Shown here: piece after piece, positions 53,148 to 62,442 of the stretch
Layout of the letters: the number at the start of each line of letters is the position of its first letter
How positions within the stretch are numbered: position 1 is the stretch's first letter
Assembly: GCA_900538475.1 (NCBI GenBank)
Contig: UPYT01000020.1
Span: 1-64,000, forward strand
From: an uncultured Clostridium sp.
GTDB taxonomy: Bacteria > Bacillota > Clostridia > Lachnospirales > Lachnospiraceae
DNA: 64,000 nt
Direction: 5' to 3'
Made by a program: the position numbers and the translations under genes
The notes under the pieces: generated by a model
What the model saw: only the letters and a program-made list of their open reading frames with translations
Databases searched by the model: none
What the model was told of the DNA's origin: nothing

Positions 53148-54965
53148 ATGAATCGAACTGGCCTGATATGCCGTTATTTAAAAGAGAATCCTCACTGTAC
53201 TCAGAGAGAGCTTGCGCAAAAAATGGATTTGTCTCTGGGTACAGTAAACACATTACTTAAGGAATGTATTCAAAACAAACTTCTGGCGCCGGGAAAAAGT
53301 GTAGCCGGTACCTGCGAGCTGACCGATAAGGGGCTGGAGTTTCTTCAAAATTTTCAGGTAGACGGAGCCTTGATTATTGCCGCAGGCTTTGGTTCCCGTT
53401 TTGTTCCCCTGACCTTTGAAACTCCCAAAGGGCTTCTGGAGGTATTTGGAGAACGCATGATTGAACGGCAAATCCGCCAGCTTCATGAAGCCGGTGTCTA
53501 TGATATCACAATTGCCGTAGGTTATTTGAAAGAAAAATTTGAATATCTGATTGACAAATATCAGGTAAAGCTGCTTTATAATCCGGAATATTCCTGTAAA
53601 AATACTCTGGCAACCATCTACCGGGCCAGAAAGGTGCTTCAGGGGCGAAATATGTACGTACTGTCCTCCGATAACTGGATTCGGGACAATATGTTTCATT
53701 CTCATGAATGCGGCGCCTGGTATGCTTCTTCCTATATGAAAGGAGACACCTCAGAATGGGTTCTTTCTTATAATAAGAAGGGACGAATCACAGATATCCA
53801 AATCGGAGGCAGTGACTGCTGGGTCATGTACGGTCCTGTTTACTTTTCCAGAGAATTTTCTGAAAAGTTTCTTCCGCTGTTGGAAAAGGCTTATCACACA
53901 CCTGGAACAGAACAGTTTTATTGGGAGCATATTCTGATGCAGAATATTCACCATCTGGAAATGGATATTAACCGTCAGCCGGAAAATCAGATTTATGAAT
54001 TTGAAAATCTGGAAGAGCTCAGACAGTTTGATCCCCGGTATCAGACACGCTCAGACAATAAAGCTCTGGAACTGGTATCAACAGTTTTTCAGATTCCCGA
54101 ATCCGATATCCACAACATCCGTTGTTTAAAATCAGGAATGACAAACAAATCCTTCCTTTTTCAGGTAGGAGAACGTCATTATATTTGCCGGATTCCCGGT
54201 CCTGGTTCTGAGCTTCTGGTAAACCGACGCCAGGAAGCTGCTGTCTATGAAGCGATTCGTGATCTTGGGATTTCCGAACATGTCGTTTATCTGGACAGCC
54301 GAACCGGTTATAAAATTTCTGAATATTATGAAGGCTCCCACAATGCCCGGGCGAATCATCCGGAAGAGATAAAAGCCTGCATGGCCATTCTCAGAAAGCT
54401 CCATGGTTCTGGCCTGACTGTAAATCATTCCTTTGATATTCGGGAACGAATTGATTTTTATGAGCGGCTCTGTATGGCTGGAAAGGGAACGCTTTTTGAA
54501 GATTATGATTCTGTTCGGGAGAAAATGGAACGGCTGATGAATCGGCTGGAGCATCTGGACCGCCCGAAAACCCTTTCTCACATTGACAGCAATCCTGATA
54601 ATTTCATCTGTCTCCCTGACGGCTCTGTACGTCTCATTGACTGGGAATATGCGGGAATGTGTGATCCGCTGATTGACATCAGTATGTGTGCGATTTATGT
54701 ATATTATACGGAAGAACAGATGAATCAGCTGGCAGAGCTGTATCTGGAACGTCCTGCGGATGATGAAGAACGAATGGTAATCTATTCTTACGCAGCTCTC
54801 GGCGGATTTCTTTGGGCTCTCTGGGCCATTTACAAGGCTTCTCTGGGCGAAGAATTTGGAGAATATACTTTGATTATGTATCGGTATGCAAAGGATTACT
54901 ATAAAAAAGCAGACATTCTCTGGAAGCAGCTCTTTTCTTCCAAAAAAAATCCGGACAGCATTTGA
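53148..54965 (+). CDS. Winged-helix/LicC/LicA fusion: phosphocholine cytidylyltransferase and choline kinase
   Basis: A 605-residue protein with three parts. Residues 1-70 form a winged helix (CTQRELAQKMDLSLGTVNTL). Residues 75-300 form a nucleotidyltransferase (ALIIAAGFGSRFVPLTFETP followed by KGLLEV) like LicC, which makes CDP-choline. Residues 320-595 form a LicA-like choline kinase (LSHIDSNPDNFICLPDG with the HxDxxxxN catalytic loop, then IDWEYAGMCDPLID). Together they convert choline to CDP-choline for decorating surface glycans. An extended -10 (TGCTATACT, ending 53079) lies upstream. The winged helix may make it self-regulating. No LicD-type transferase is in the window. Confidence 0.9.
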   Translation: MNRTGLICRYLKENPHCTQRELAQKMDLSLGTVNTLLKECIQNKLLAPGKSVAGTCELTDKGLEFLQNFQVDGALIIAAGFGSRFVPLTFETPKGLLEVFGERMIERQIRQLHEAGVYDITIAVGYLKEKFEYLIDKYQVKLLYNPEYSCKNTLATIYRARKVLQGRNMYVLSSDNWIRDNMFHSHECGAWYASSYMKGDTSEWVLSYNKKGRITDIQIGGSDCWVMYGPVYFSREFSEKFLPLLEKAYHTPGTEQFYWEHILMQNIHHLEMDINRQPENQIYEFENLEELRQFDPRYQTRSDNKALELVSTVFQIPESDIHNIRCLKSGMTNKSFLFQVGERHYICRIPGPGSELLVNRRQEAAVYEAIRDLGISEHVVYLDSRTGYKISEYYEGSHNARANHPEEIKACMAILRKLHGSGLTVNHSFDIRERIDFYERLCMAGKGTLFEDYDSVREKMERLMNRLEHLDRPKTLSHIDSNPDNFICLPDGSVRLIDWEYAGMCDPLIDISMCAIYVYYTEEQMNQLAELYLERPADDEERMVIYSYAALGGFLWALWAIYKASLGEEFGEYTLIMYRYAKDYYKKADILWKQLFSSKKNPDSI

Positions 54966-55091
54966 TCCGGAATAGCATAAATTTTTACAAATATTGTAAT
55001 AAAATTGTTATTATTTCCATTCTCTGATGTGCTATAATAAAAATCAGTTCAATATTTTTAAATGATTAAGCATCACAAGGAGGTTTCGACT

Positions 55092-56225
55092 ATGAAAAAC
55101 AGACGAGGTCTGACTGCCGTTGCTATGGCCGGCATGATGGGAGCGATGACCCTTGCTTCCAGTTTTTCTGCCTATGCCGCAGCCGGATGGGTTCAGAGCG
55201 GCAACACTTATGTTTACTATGATTCTGACGGTTCCCTGCACAAAGGCTGGGTTAACGCATCCAATGGATATTATTACACCGATCTTTCTACCGGTCAGAT
55301 GGTGACTGGATGGAAACAGATTAACAACAACTGGTACTACTTCCAGGCCGACGGTCTGATGGCAACTGGATGGGTTCAGGACGGCGGCAAATATTACTAT
55401 ACTCTGACAGACGGAACCATGCACAAAAATGGCTGGGTCAACATCGGATCTGACTATTACTACATGGGAAGCGATGGCGCTATGGTAACCGGATGGCAGA
55501 CCATTGACGGCGGCAAGTTCTACTTTAACCCGTCCGACGGCAAATGTATTGTGAACAGAGCCTGCGAGGTTGAAGGAAACTGGTATCTGTTCGGAACTGA
55601 CGGCAAGATGCAGACCGGATGGCAGAAGGTTGACGGATATTATTTCTATTTCCACACTGACGGCAAGATGCTTTTAGGCTGGCTCAGTGACGGAACCAAC
55701 AAGTATTACATGAATCCGGCCAGCGGACGTATGACTACCGGCGTTTCTGTGATTGATGGCTATTACTATTACTTCAATGAGTCTGGACATCGCCAGACCG
55801 GATGGGCCATTGTAGACGGCGTATATTATTACTTCGATCCGGCTGCTGACGGACGGATGGTAGCAGGTACCACCATGAATATCGGCGGAACCAACTATCA
55901 GTTTGCAGCAAATGGCGCCTGCACCACCAATGGCGGCGCTACCAACAACGTTTACAACAGTAACCAGAGCAGCCAGAACAACAACCAGAACCCCAACGGC
56001 GGTTCCTCCAATCAGAACAACGGATCCAACAATGGAACCATTACTGTAGGCGGATCTTCCAATGACAACAGCGGTTATGTAAACAGCGGCCCTGGAGCTT
56101 CTGGAAACAGCAGCTCTGTTGGTTCTTCTGTTCCGGGCAATCCTTCCGGAACCTCTTCTACACCAAGTGGTTCTTCTAATGGCACTAGCCTGCAGCCAGG
56201 TCAGACCGGTGGTCCCAGACCATAA
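55092..56225 (+). CDS. Secreted choline-binding-like repeat protein
   Basis: A 377-residue secreted protein: signal peptide (MKNRRGLTAVAMAGMMGAMT ... AYA-A), then about 12 aromatic repeats (GWVQSGNTYVYYDSDGSLHK, GWKQINNNWYYFQADGLMAT, GWQKVDGYYFYFHTDGKML), and from residue 283 a low-complexity Asn/Gln/Ser/Gly tail ending in GGPRP. The GW...WYYF...DG.M.TGW pattern is that of choline-binding/cell-wall-binding modules. AAGGAGG precedes the ATG at 55092, and an extended -10 (TGCTATAAT) ends at 55038. It directly follows the LicC/LicA fusion gene, which fits binding to phosphocholine. No catalytic domain is present. Confidence 0.9.
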   Translation: MKNRRGLTAVAMAGMMGAMTLASSFSAYAAAGWVQSGNTYVYYDSDGSLHKGWVNASNGYYYTDLSTGQMVTGWKQINNNWYYFQADGLMATGWVQDGGKYYYTLTDGTMHKNGWVNIGSDYYYMGSDGAMVTGWQTIDGGKFYFNPSDGKCIVNRACEVEGNWYLFGTDGKMQTGWQKVDGYYFYFHTDGKMLLGWLSDGTNKYYMNPASGRMTTGVSVIDGYYYYFNESGHRQTGWAIVDGVYYYFDPAADGRMVAGTTMNIGGTNYQFAANGACTTNGGATNNVYNSNQSSQNNNQNPNGGSSNQNNGSNNGTITVGGSSNDNSGYVNSGPGASGNSSSVGSSVPGNPSGTSSTPSGSSNGTSLQPGQTGGPRP

Positions 56226-56251
56226 AAGAGACGATTAAAAATTAAAGAACA

Positions 56252-56311
56252 AAAATCTCCCATTGAATATCAGCTATTAAAACTACTGATTTCTATGGGA
56301 GATTTTTATTT
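56252..56311 (+). terminator. Intrinsic terminator of the repeat protein gene
   Basis: AAAATCTCCCAT (56252-56263) pairs with ATGGGAGATTTT (56295-56306), with an inner ATCAG/CTGAT helix, followed by TATTTT. It may also serve leuA from the other side because the A run is on the left. Confidence 0.8.
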
Positions 56312-56354
56312 TGTCTAAACCGTTACTATTTATATCCTGTACAAATTCTGCTAT

Positions 56355-58028
56355 TTACATATAGAACAGTCTATTAACCGCACTGAAGATACCGCGGATA
56401 GAAGACTTGGTAATATTGGAGCTAAGACCAACACCGTAGGTTACACGGCCAGTATCCTGATCCATCAGATGAATATAGGATGCTGCCTGTGCGTTGGAAC
56501 CGGAACGCAGTGCGTGCTCGTTGTAGTCCAAAACCTTGATATTGATTCCCAGTTCCTTCTCCAGTCCCCGCTGTACTGCATCGATCGGTCCATTTCCAAC
56601 ACCCTCGAAAGTCTTTTCCATGCCATGATCGGTGTAAACCACCTTGATCAGAGTTGCATATACGCCATCCTCCACCTCGGTATCGGTAATCTGGCACTTC
56701 CGGAAATGAATTGGCTCCTTCCGTTCCAGGTAGCAGCTTCTGAATTCGTCCATGATCTGCTCCGGAGAAACCTCGCCCTGCTTCTCGGAAATCTTCTGAA
56801 TCACATCTGCAAACTCCTTGTGCATTCCCTTCGGAAGCTTGAAGCCATAGAAGGTATCCATTACAAACGCTACGCCGCCCTTGCCGGACTGACTGTTGAT
56901 TCGAACAATGGGCTCGTACTGTCTGCCAATATCGGACGGATCGATAGGAAGATATGGCACCTCCCAATATTCTCCGTTTCTCTCGTGAAGGGCCTGCATA
57001 CCCTTGTTGATCGCATCCTGATGAGAACCGGAAAATGCTGTAAATACCAGCTTTCCTGCATATGGATGACGGGGCGGGATCTCCATCTTGGTACACCGCT
57101 CATAAACCTCAGCCAGCTCGCGGATATTTTCCACCTGAAGCTGGGGATCAATCCCCTGGGAAAACATATTATAAGCCAGTGTAAGAATATCGACATTACC
57201 GGTACGCTCACCGTTTCCAAACAAAGTACCCTCAACTCTGTCCGCTCCGGCTAACAGTGCCAGCTCTGTAGCTGCCACACCAGTACCCCGGTCATTGTGC
57301 GGATGAACGCTCAGAATAATACTGTCGCGATTCTTGAAATGGCGGTTCATCCACTCAATCTGATCGGCATATACATTGGGCGTATTCATCTCAACGGTAG
57401 AAGGAAGATTAAAGATAATCGGCTTCTCCGGAGTTGCCATTCCCCAGGTTTCCTGAACAGCTGTACATACCTCCAGAGCGTAATCCAGCTCTGTGCCTGT
57501 AAAGCTCTCAGGAGAATACTCCAGCATCAGATCTCCATCATAGTCCTTCGCATACTTCTTCACCAGCTCTGTACCTTCAATGGCAATCTGCTTAATCTCC
57601 TCTTTATTCTTGTGGAAAACCACGTCTCTCTGCAGAGTAGAGGTTGAATTGTAAATATGTACTACTACCTTTTTGATTCCCTGAATCGCCTCAAAGGTTC
57701 TCTTGATCAGGTGCTCGCGGCACTGTACCAGAACCTGCACCCGAACATCATCCGGAATCATCCGCCGCTCTACCAGCTGACGCAGAAAATCATACTCAAT
57801 CTGGGAAGCTGCCGGAAATCCTATCTCAATCTCCTTAAAGCCCATCTTCACCAGCATATTGAAAAATTCCATCTTCTCTTCCACAACCATGGGCTCGATC
57901 AGCGCCTGGTTGCCATCTCTTAAATCCACGCTGCACCAGATAGGTGCTTTTTCAATCTCCTTATTCGGCCACTCCCGCTCCGGATAATCAACTACCGGGT
58001 TTCTTTTATATCTTTTATAATTTAACAT
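56355..58028 (-). CDS. leuA: 2-isopropylmalate synthase
   Basis: A 557-residue enzyme of the long LeuA form. The TIM barrel has SVDLRDGNQALIEPM, HPHNDRGTGVAATELALLAG and VEGTLFGNGERTGNVD (metal and substrate sites), followed by the regulatory C-terminal domain with GNGPIDAVQRGLEKELG that binds leucine. It condenses acetyl-CoA with 2-oxoisovalerate in leucine synthesis. No other leu genes are adjacent. It is transcribed from a strong promoter 245 bp upstream with a long leader. Confidence 0.96.
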   Translation of the reverse strand: MLNYKRYKRNPVVDYPEREWPNKEIEKAPIWCSVDLRDGNQALIEPMVVEEKMEFFNMLVKMGFKEIEIGFPAASQIEYDFLRQLVERRMIPDDVRVQVLVQCREHLIKRTFEAIQGIKKVVVHIYNSTSTLQRDVVFHKNKEEIKQIAIEGTELVKKYAKDYDGDLMLEYSPESFTGTELDYALEVCTAVQETWGMATPEKPIIFNLPSTVEMNTPNVYADQIEWMNRHFKNRDSIILSVHPHNDRGTGVAATELALLAGADRVEGTLFGNGERTGNVDILTLAYNMFSQGIDPQLQVENIRELAEVYERCTKMEIPPRHPYAGKLVFTAFSGSHQDAINKGMQALHERNGEYWEVPYLPIDPSDIGRQYEPIVRINSQSGKGGVAFVMDTFYGFKLPKGMHKEFADVIQKISEKQGEVSPEQIMDEFRSCYLERKEPIHFRKCQITDTEVEDGVYATLIKVVYTDHGMEKTFEGVGNGPIDAVQRGLEKELGINIKVLDYNEHALRSGSNAQAASYIHLMDQDTGRVTYGVGLSSNITKSSIRGIFSAVNRLFYM

Positions 58029-58266
58029 GACTCTTTCTCTCCTTCTGTTCTATATTTTGTACGCATTGCGCTTTCACAGCCTCCCCTGGCGTTCCTCTAC
58101 CCGTCAATTACAGATATGCAGATACGCGGATGTCTTCTTACTCAGCCCGAAACGGGCAGTCGTTCAATCACACCATAATGCTGTACAATGAACAGTACTG
58201 AGCCTATTGATTCAGCCCCATCCTTCATCATCCCTTTTCATAGTAAAGTGTTAAAGCTATAAATTT
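58029..58266 (-). promoter_or_regulatory. Long leuA leader with hairpins, mechanism unknown
   Basis: The 238-nt leader between the predicted start and the leuA ATG contains the hairpin at 58144-58157 and a CAGCCTCCCCTGGCG-containing structured stretch, but no T-box core, no run of leucine codons and no clear U-run terminator. Regulation by leucine is likely for leuA in general; how it happens here is not evident. Confidence 0.4.
58142..58231 (-). CDS. Possible leader peptide of leuA
   Basis: A 29-codon open frame in the leuA leader starting ATGATG and ending in a hairpin: MMKDGAESIGSVLFIVQHYG, then VIERLPVSG. Eight of 29 residues are Val, Ile or Leu. The stop codon lies in the hairpin AGCCCG-AAA-CGGGC (58144-58157). 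AAAAGGG sits directly before the first ATG, which is close, so translation is uncertain. It could be an attenuation peptide or chance. Confidence 0.3.
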   Translation of the reverse strand: MMKDGAESIGSVLFIVQHYGVIERLPVSG

Positions 58267-58272
58267 TCTATC

Positions 58273-58301
58273 ATTCTACCACATTTCCTACGGGCGTGCA
58301 A
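58273..58301 (-). promoter_or_regulatory. Promoter of leuA
   Basis: On the minus strand -35 TTGCAC (58296-58301), 17 bp, -10 TAGAAT (58273-58278). The predicted start is near 58266. Confidence 0.7.
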
Positions 58302-58343
58302 GCAATTCTCCATGTTTCCCTAAAAAAGAAATGATAGATACAA

Positions 58344-58388
58344 AAAGCTGCGGTAACAGACTTTTTCTGTCTGAAATCCACAGCTTTA
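58344..58388 (-). terminator. Intrinsic terminator of the regulator operon
   Basis: On the minus strand AAAGCTGTGG...CAGAC pairs with GTCTG...CCGCAGCTTT, followed by TTG and a T-rich stretch, 8 bp after the stop of the GntR-type gene. Confidence 0.8.
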
Positions 58389-58395
58389 TCGCTTT

Positions 58396-59523
58396 TTATT
58401 TTTTTTCTTTTTTAGAAGATATAATACCTATGGAATCTCCCTGGTATATCTCAGGACGCATCATAAGAGAATAGTCTCTTTCATTACATTCCCCTCTGTT
58501 GATCATCTGCAGCAGCAGCTTTGCCGCCTGAGCGCCCAGCCGATATGCCTGATGAATCGAGCAAGTAATTCTTTCCTCCTCCCATTTATCTGAAGAATAA
58601 TCAAAACAGACCATAGAATAATCCTCCGGCACCCGCTTCCCCATACGTTCCAGAACGTTCCGCACCAAGCGGTAAATTCTGTAATTGCAGCAGACAATTG
58701 CTGTACATTTTGGCACACTTTTCAAAAATTGAATAATGTTTTTTCCAAACCTATCATCATGGGCTTCATTTGAGATACACCATTTGATATAATCATCCTG
58801 AAATTCCACACCATGCCGTCTCAGGGATTCATACATTCCATGAAATTTTTCCACACTTTGATAATTATCAAACACGAAAACTCCTGCAATATGGCGATGT
58901 CCTGCCTGAATCAGACGTCCTACCAGCTGCTCTGCACACACCATATTATTCACCCCTACCTTGGGACAGCGCAGATTCTGGTAGTAATTATTATAGAAAA
59001 TCAACGGAATCCCGTGGCGCTGCAGTTCCCGATAACAATCCAGATTCGGGCTCGCCATACTCGCCTTTACTCCGTCTACAATAAAACCGCTGAAATTCTG
59101 GTGCATTACAGTCTGGAGGCATCTGCGTTCATTGGCGAATTTATTATCCGTAAGAAAGATCTTCAGTTCTGCCTGCTCATCTATCTTCAGCATACTTCGG
59201 ACGCCCCGAATCAGTTCCGACTCTGCGCCTCCGTCCTGTCCTTGAAGAATCAATCCGATTTTTATTTGGAAATCTGCCCGGGACAGTTCCCGGGACATAG
59301 CCACCTCTTTGTTAAAATATGTTCCGCTCCCCCTGACGCGGGTAATCAGATTTTCCTGCTCCAGCTGATCCATTGCCAGTCTTACAGTTTCACGGCTGAC
59401 ACTCAGCCTTCTGCATAGCGTATTTTCTGACGGAAGCTTCTGATTTTCCGTAAATTTATTCTCATCAATATAGGACAGCAGCCATCGATATACCCGCTGC
59501 CATTTTCTGTTTGAAATATCCAT
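58396..59523 (-). CDS. GntR-family regulator with LacI-type ligand domain
   Basis: The 375-residue protein has an N-terminal GntR winged helix (residues 1-75, ENKFTENQKLPSENTLCRRL and TVRLAMDQLEQENLITRVRG) and a C-terminal periplasmic-binding-like effector domain (KIGLILQGQDGG, LIFYNNYYQNLR, CSIHQAYRLGAQAAKLLLQM), the AraR-type arrangement. It is the last gene of the tctCBA-sulfatase operon and probably represses it until the imported compound binds. Confidence 0.92.
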   Translation of the reverse strand: MDISNRKWQRVYRWLLSYIDENKFTENQKLPSENTLCRRLSVSRETVRLAMDQLEQENLITRVRGSGTYFNKEVAMSRELSRADFQIKIGLILQGQDGGAESELIRGVRSMLKIDEQAELKIFLTDNKFANERRCLQTVMHQNFSGFIVDGVKASMASPNLDCYRELQRHGIPLIFYNNYYQNLRCPKVGVNNMVCAEQLVGRLIQAGHRHIAGVFVFDNYQSVEKFHGMYESLRRHGVEFQDDYIKWCISNEAHDDRFGKNIIQFLKSVPKCTAIVCCNYRIYRLVRNVLERMGKRVPEDYSMVCFDYSSDKWEEERITCSIHQAYRLGAQAAKLLLQMINRGECNERDYSLMMRPEIYQGDSIGIISSKKEKK

Positions 59524-59542
59524 AGTGTCTCACCTGTCCATC

Positions 59543-60895
59543 TTAGTCCATAATCACAGGCCGGGCTCCCTCTGCTTTTTCAATCCAGTCTAACAGCCGC
59601 TTTCTCATATCAGCCTTTGCTTCACTGTAATCCGGACTGGTCACAACATTTTCCAGCTGCCAAGGATCCTTCTTTAAATCATACAGATAATCATCTGCAT
59701 ATCTATCAGAAGCGCCCTTTTCACCGCCGTTTACTCCCGGTGCATATACAGCATACAGGAAATCTGCTGTCCGCACAACCCTTCCGATGCGGCTTTCTGA
59801 AATCTGGGCAAATACCTGGTTTTCTCTTCCTTCTGTTCTTCCTTCCGCTACATCCAGAAGATTTTCTCCAATCATCTTGTCACCTACATCAACTCCCGCC
59901 ATAGCGAGAATGGTTTTGGGAAGACTTTCTGTGCTGACCAGATCCTGAATTGCTTTTCCGCCGGTAAACGGACCGCCTGCAATTACAAGGGGCACGTGGA
60001 GAGCCCCGTCATGTCCGGTTCTCTTGTAATCATCGTAACCGTTTAAGTGGCTGTCTGTATTTCTTGTCTTAAAATGAGAGCCATGGTCAGATGCATAAAT
60101 AATAATTGTATTCTCATATAGTCCCTTTTCTTTCAGCTTTGCCACCAGGCGTCCCAGATTTTCATCCAGGCTCGCACACTGCCCCAGATAATCCGGATAT
60201 TCCTCTGCTGCATTGCCTTTTAAGACTTCCAGATCATGAGGCAGTACAAAGTTGGCGTATTTCTCCTTGGAGCCTTTCGGTCCCTCATAATGATTATGGT
60301 CGTTCTGGTGATGAGGCTCAATTTGGGAAACGGTCATGAAAAACGGCTTTTTCCCATCATACTGATCCAGGTATTCCAGGGCAAAATCGTTAATGCAGTC
60401 TGCCCGGTATCCCTTGAAATCTACCCGGTTGTTATTTTCATCAAATACATATCCGTCATAGCCATGGGAGGTAAACTCCAGCACATCTGCAGTTCTCCAG
60501 AAGCCTGTGTAGCCGCCTCTCAGCTCTGCAGGAATTGCAGTTATTGTATGATCCACAGTTGGAGCCTTTTCCAGTTCTCCGTCACTGGCCAGATGCCATT
60601 TTCCCACATAGGCAGTTTCATAACCAGCCTCCTCAATATAGTTTGCCAGGGTTTTTATCCCTGACGGAAGCATCAGGTTATTGCGGAAACAGCCTGTTTC
60701 TGTAGGATATTTTCCTGTCTGGAACAAAGCCCGACAGGGACCGCAGACCGGCTGCGGAGAAAATGCATTGTCAAATTTCACTCCCTCGCCTGCCAGGGCG
60801 TCTAGATTGGGAGTAATAGGAAGAGGCTGTCCAAAACAGCCGCAGGTATCCCATCTCTGCTGATCAGAAAAATAAAAAATAATATTATATGCCAT
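59543..60895 (-). CDS. Cytoplasmic sulfatase (Cys-type)
   Basis: A 450-residue alkaline phosphatase-superfamily sulfatase. The metal site lies in IIFYFSDQQRWDTCGCFG, the modified residue motif C-G-P-C-R in PQPVCGPCRALFQTGKYPT (the first Cys would become formylglycine), and further metal ligands in IIYASDHGSHF. There is no signal peptide, so the substrate must be imported. Cys-type sulfatases in anaerobes need a radical SAM maturase (anSME), which is not in this window. The adjacent TctABC transporter makes a small sulfated organic acid or similar compound the likely substrate. Some related proteins act on phosphate or phosphonate esters instead. Confidence 0.88.
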   Translation of the reverse strand: MAYNIIFYFSDQQRWDTCGCFGQPLPITPNLDALAGEGVKFDNAFSPQPVCGPCRALFQTGKYPTETGCFRNNLMLPSGIKTLANYIEEAGYETAYVGKWHLASDGELEKAPTVDHTITAIPAELRGGYTGFWRTADVLEFTSHGYDGYVFDENNNRVDFKGYRADCINDFALEYLDQYDGKKPFFMTVSQIEPHHQNDHNHYEGPKGSKEKYANFVLPHDLEVLKGNAAEEYPDYLGQCASLDENLGRLVAKLKEKGLYENTIIIYASDHGSHFKTRNTDSHLNGYDDYKRTGHDGALHVPLVIAGGPFTGGKAIQDLVSTESLPKTILAMAGVDVGDKMIGENLLDVAEGRTEGRENQVFAQISESRIGRVVRTADFLYAVYAPGVNGGEKGASDRYADDYLYDLKKDPWQLENVVTSPDYSEAKADMRKRLLDWIEKAEGARPVIMD

Positions 60896-60925
60896 AATTG
60901 TTGTCCCCTTTATTCTGTCCTGTTA

Positions 60926-62422
60926 TCATGCTCCTTTTGCTGCCTTCTGCTCTTTCAGCTTACCGCGTACAATCGCAGCTACTGCAAATATGATTAAAGC
61001 AACAAAGATCCAGCAGAAAATACTGCTGAAGAAAATGCTGGGATTTCCATTGGAAATCAGAAGAGCTCTCCGGAAGTTTGTCTCTGTCATACCTCCCAGA
61101 ACCATTCCCAGAAGAATCGGTACTGCCGGCAGATCCAGTTTTCTCAGAATCCATGCAAGAACTGCAAATACCAGAGCGATACCTACGTCAAAATAGTTTC
61201 CGTTTACAGAGTAAGCGCCTGCAAAACAGAAAATAACAATAATCGGTGTCAGAATTTCCTGAGGAATGGACACAACCTTTGCAAACAGGCTTGTCAGGAA
61301 TTTACCCTGCAGAAGCATAAACAGGTTTACCAGAATTAGGCCCAGCATAATTGCATACATAATATCGCCGTCTGTGGTAAACAGACTGAGCCCCGGATTC
61401 AAACCATTGATCATCAGGGCTGACAACATAATTGCTACCGTTCCATCTCCCGGGATACCAAGAGTCAGAAGCGGAATCAGAGTTGCTCCGGTTACAGCAT
61501 TGTTCGCGGATTCTGCTGCTGCAATACCTTCTACAGAGCCATGTCCGAACTCTTCCGGATGCTTGGACATATTTTTTGCCTGGGAATAACTGAACCAGGA
61601 AGCCTCAGAAGCACCAGTGCCGGGAATGATTCCTACCAGGGAACCAATAATCGAAGACATTACTACAGGACGAATCATCCGCTTGTATTCCTCCTTGGTA
61701 ATCTTTCCGTCATCCTTGATTTTGGCAGTATCCAGCTTCAGGGAATCCAACCGGCGCTCTGATTTTGCCATAATTTCAACCAGAGCAAAGAGACCAATCA
61801 GACACACAGCCAGATCCATTCCAAGATACAGGCGGCTGATACCAAAGGTAAATCTGTCGTAGCTGGTCATGGGATCAGAACCAATACAGGAAATAAACAG
61901 ACCCAGGCAGGCAGAAATCAGGCCGCGGATAATACTCTTCCCGGATACACCGGCAATAATTGTAAGACCAAATACACATACCATAAAATATTCCGGAGTT
62001 CCCAGCTTTGCTGCCATTCTTGCAACCTGAGGCCCTAAGAACAGAAGCATCAAAGCGGAGAATACACCTCCAAAGGTAGAGGCATACAGTGCAATCTTTA
62101 AGGCTGCTTTGGTACGGCCCTGCTTTGACAGTGGATGACCGTCCAGCATAGTTGCCGCTGCGTGAGGCGTTCCCGGTGTATTAATCAAAATTGCGGAAAC
62201 ACTGCCGCCATATCCTCCGGCACAGTAAATACCCAACAAAAACATCATTCCAGGAATTGCCGACATGGTATAGGTTACCGGCAAAAACAAAATTACGCAG
62301 AGAATTACGCTCAGTCCGGGGATTGCAGCGAATACCGAACCGATAAATACTCCGATATTAATCCACAGGATGTTCTCTAAGGTGAACAAAAGCCCTGTGG
62401 CAGGAATCAGATACTGCATCAT
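60926..62422 (-). CDS. tctA: Tripartite tricarboxylate transporter, large permease TctA
   Basis: A 498-residue membrane protein with about twelve helices and the TctA motifs GYGGSVSAILINTPGTPHAA, GIIPGTGASEASWFSY and LTLGIPGDGTVAIMLSAL. TctA is the main permease of TTT systems, which take up carboxylates by cation symport with a soluble or lipid-anchored binding protein. It is followed after 30 bp by the sulfatase gene. Confidence 0.95.
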   Translation of the reverse strand: MMQYLIPATGLLFTLENILWINIGVFIGSVFAAIPGLSVILCVILFLPVTYTMSAIPGMMFLLGIYCAGGYGGSVSAILINTPGTPHAAATMLDGHPLSKQGRTKAALKIALYASTFGGVFSALMLLFLGPQVARMAAKLGTPEYFMVCVFGLTIIAGVSGKSIIRGLISACLGLFISCIGSDPMTSYDRFTFGISRLYLGMDLAVCLIGLFALVEIMAKSERRLDSLKLDTAKIKDDGKITKEEYKRMIRPVVMSSIIGSLVGIIPGTGASEASWFSYSQAKNMSKHPEEFGHGSVEGIAAAESANNAVTGATLIPLLTLGIPGDGTVAIMLSALMINGLNPGLSLFTTDGDIMYAIMLGLILVNLFMLLQGKFLTSLFAKVVSIPQEILTPIIVIFCFAGAYSVNGNYFDVGIALVFAVLAWILRKLDLPAVPILLGMVLGGMTETNFRRALLISNGNPSIFFSSIFCWIFVALIIFAVAAIVRGKLKEQKAAKGA

Positions 62423-62442
62423 AACGCTTATTTCCCCCCTTC

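Noticed and set aside
53148..54965. Treating the winged-helix part as a separate regulator gene
   Set aside because: The frame is continuous with no internal stop or ribosome binding site before the nucleotidyltransferase part, so a fusion is the simplest reading.
55092..56225. Repeats of the third surface protein as a CRISPR array or DNA tandem repeat
   Set aside because: The repeats are protein repeats of uneven length with diverged DNA, not uniform repeats with spacers. No CRISPR array was seen anywhere in the window.
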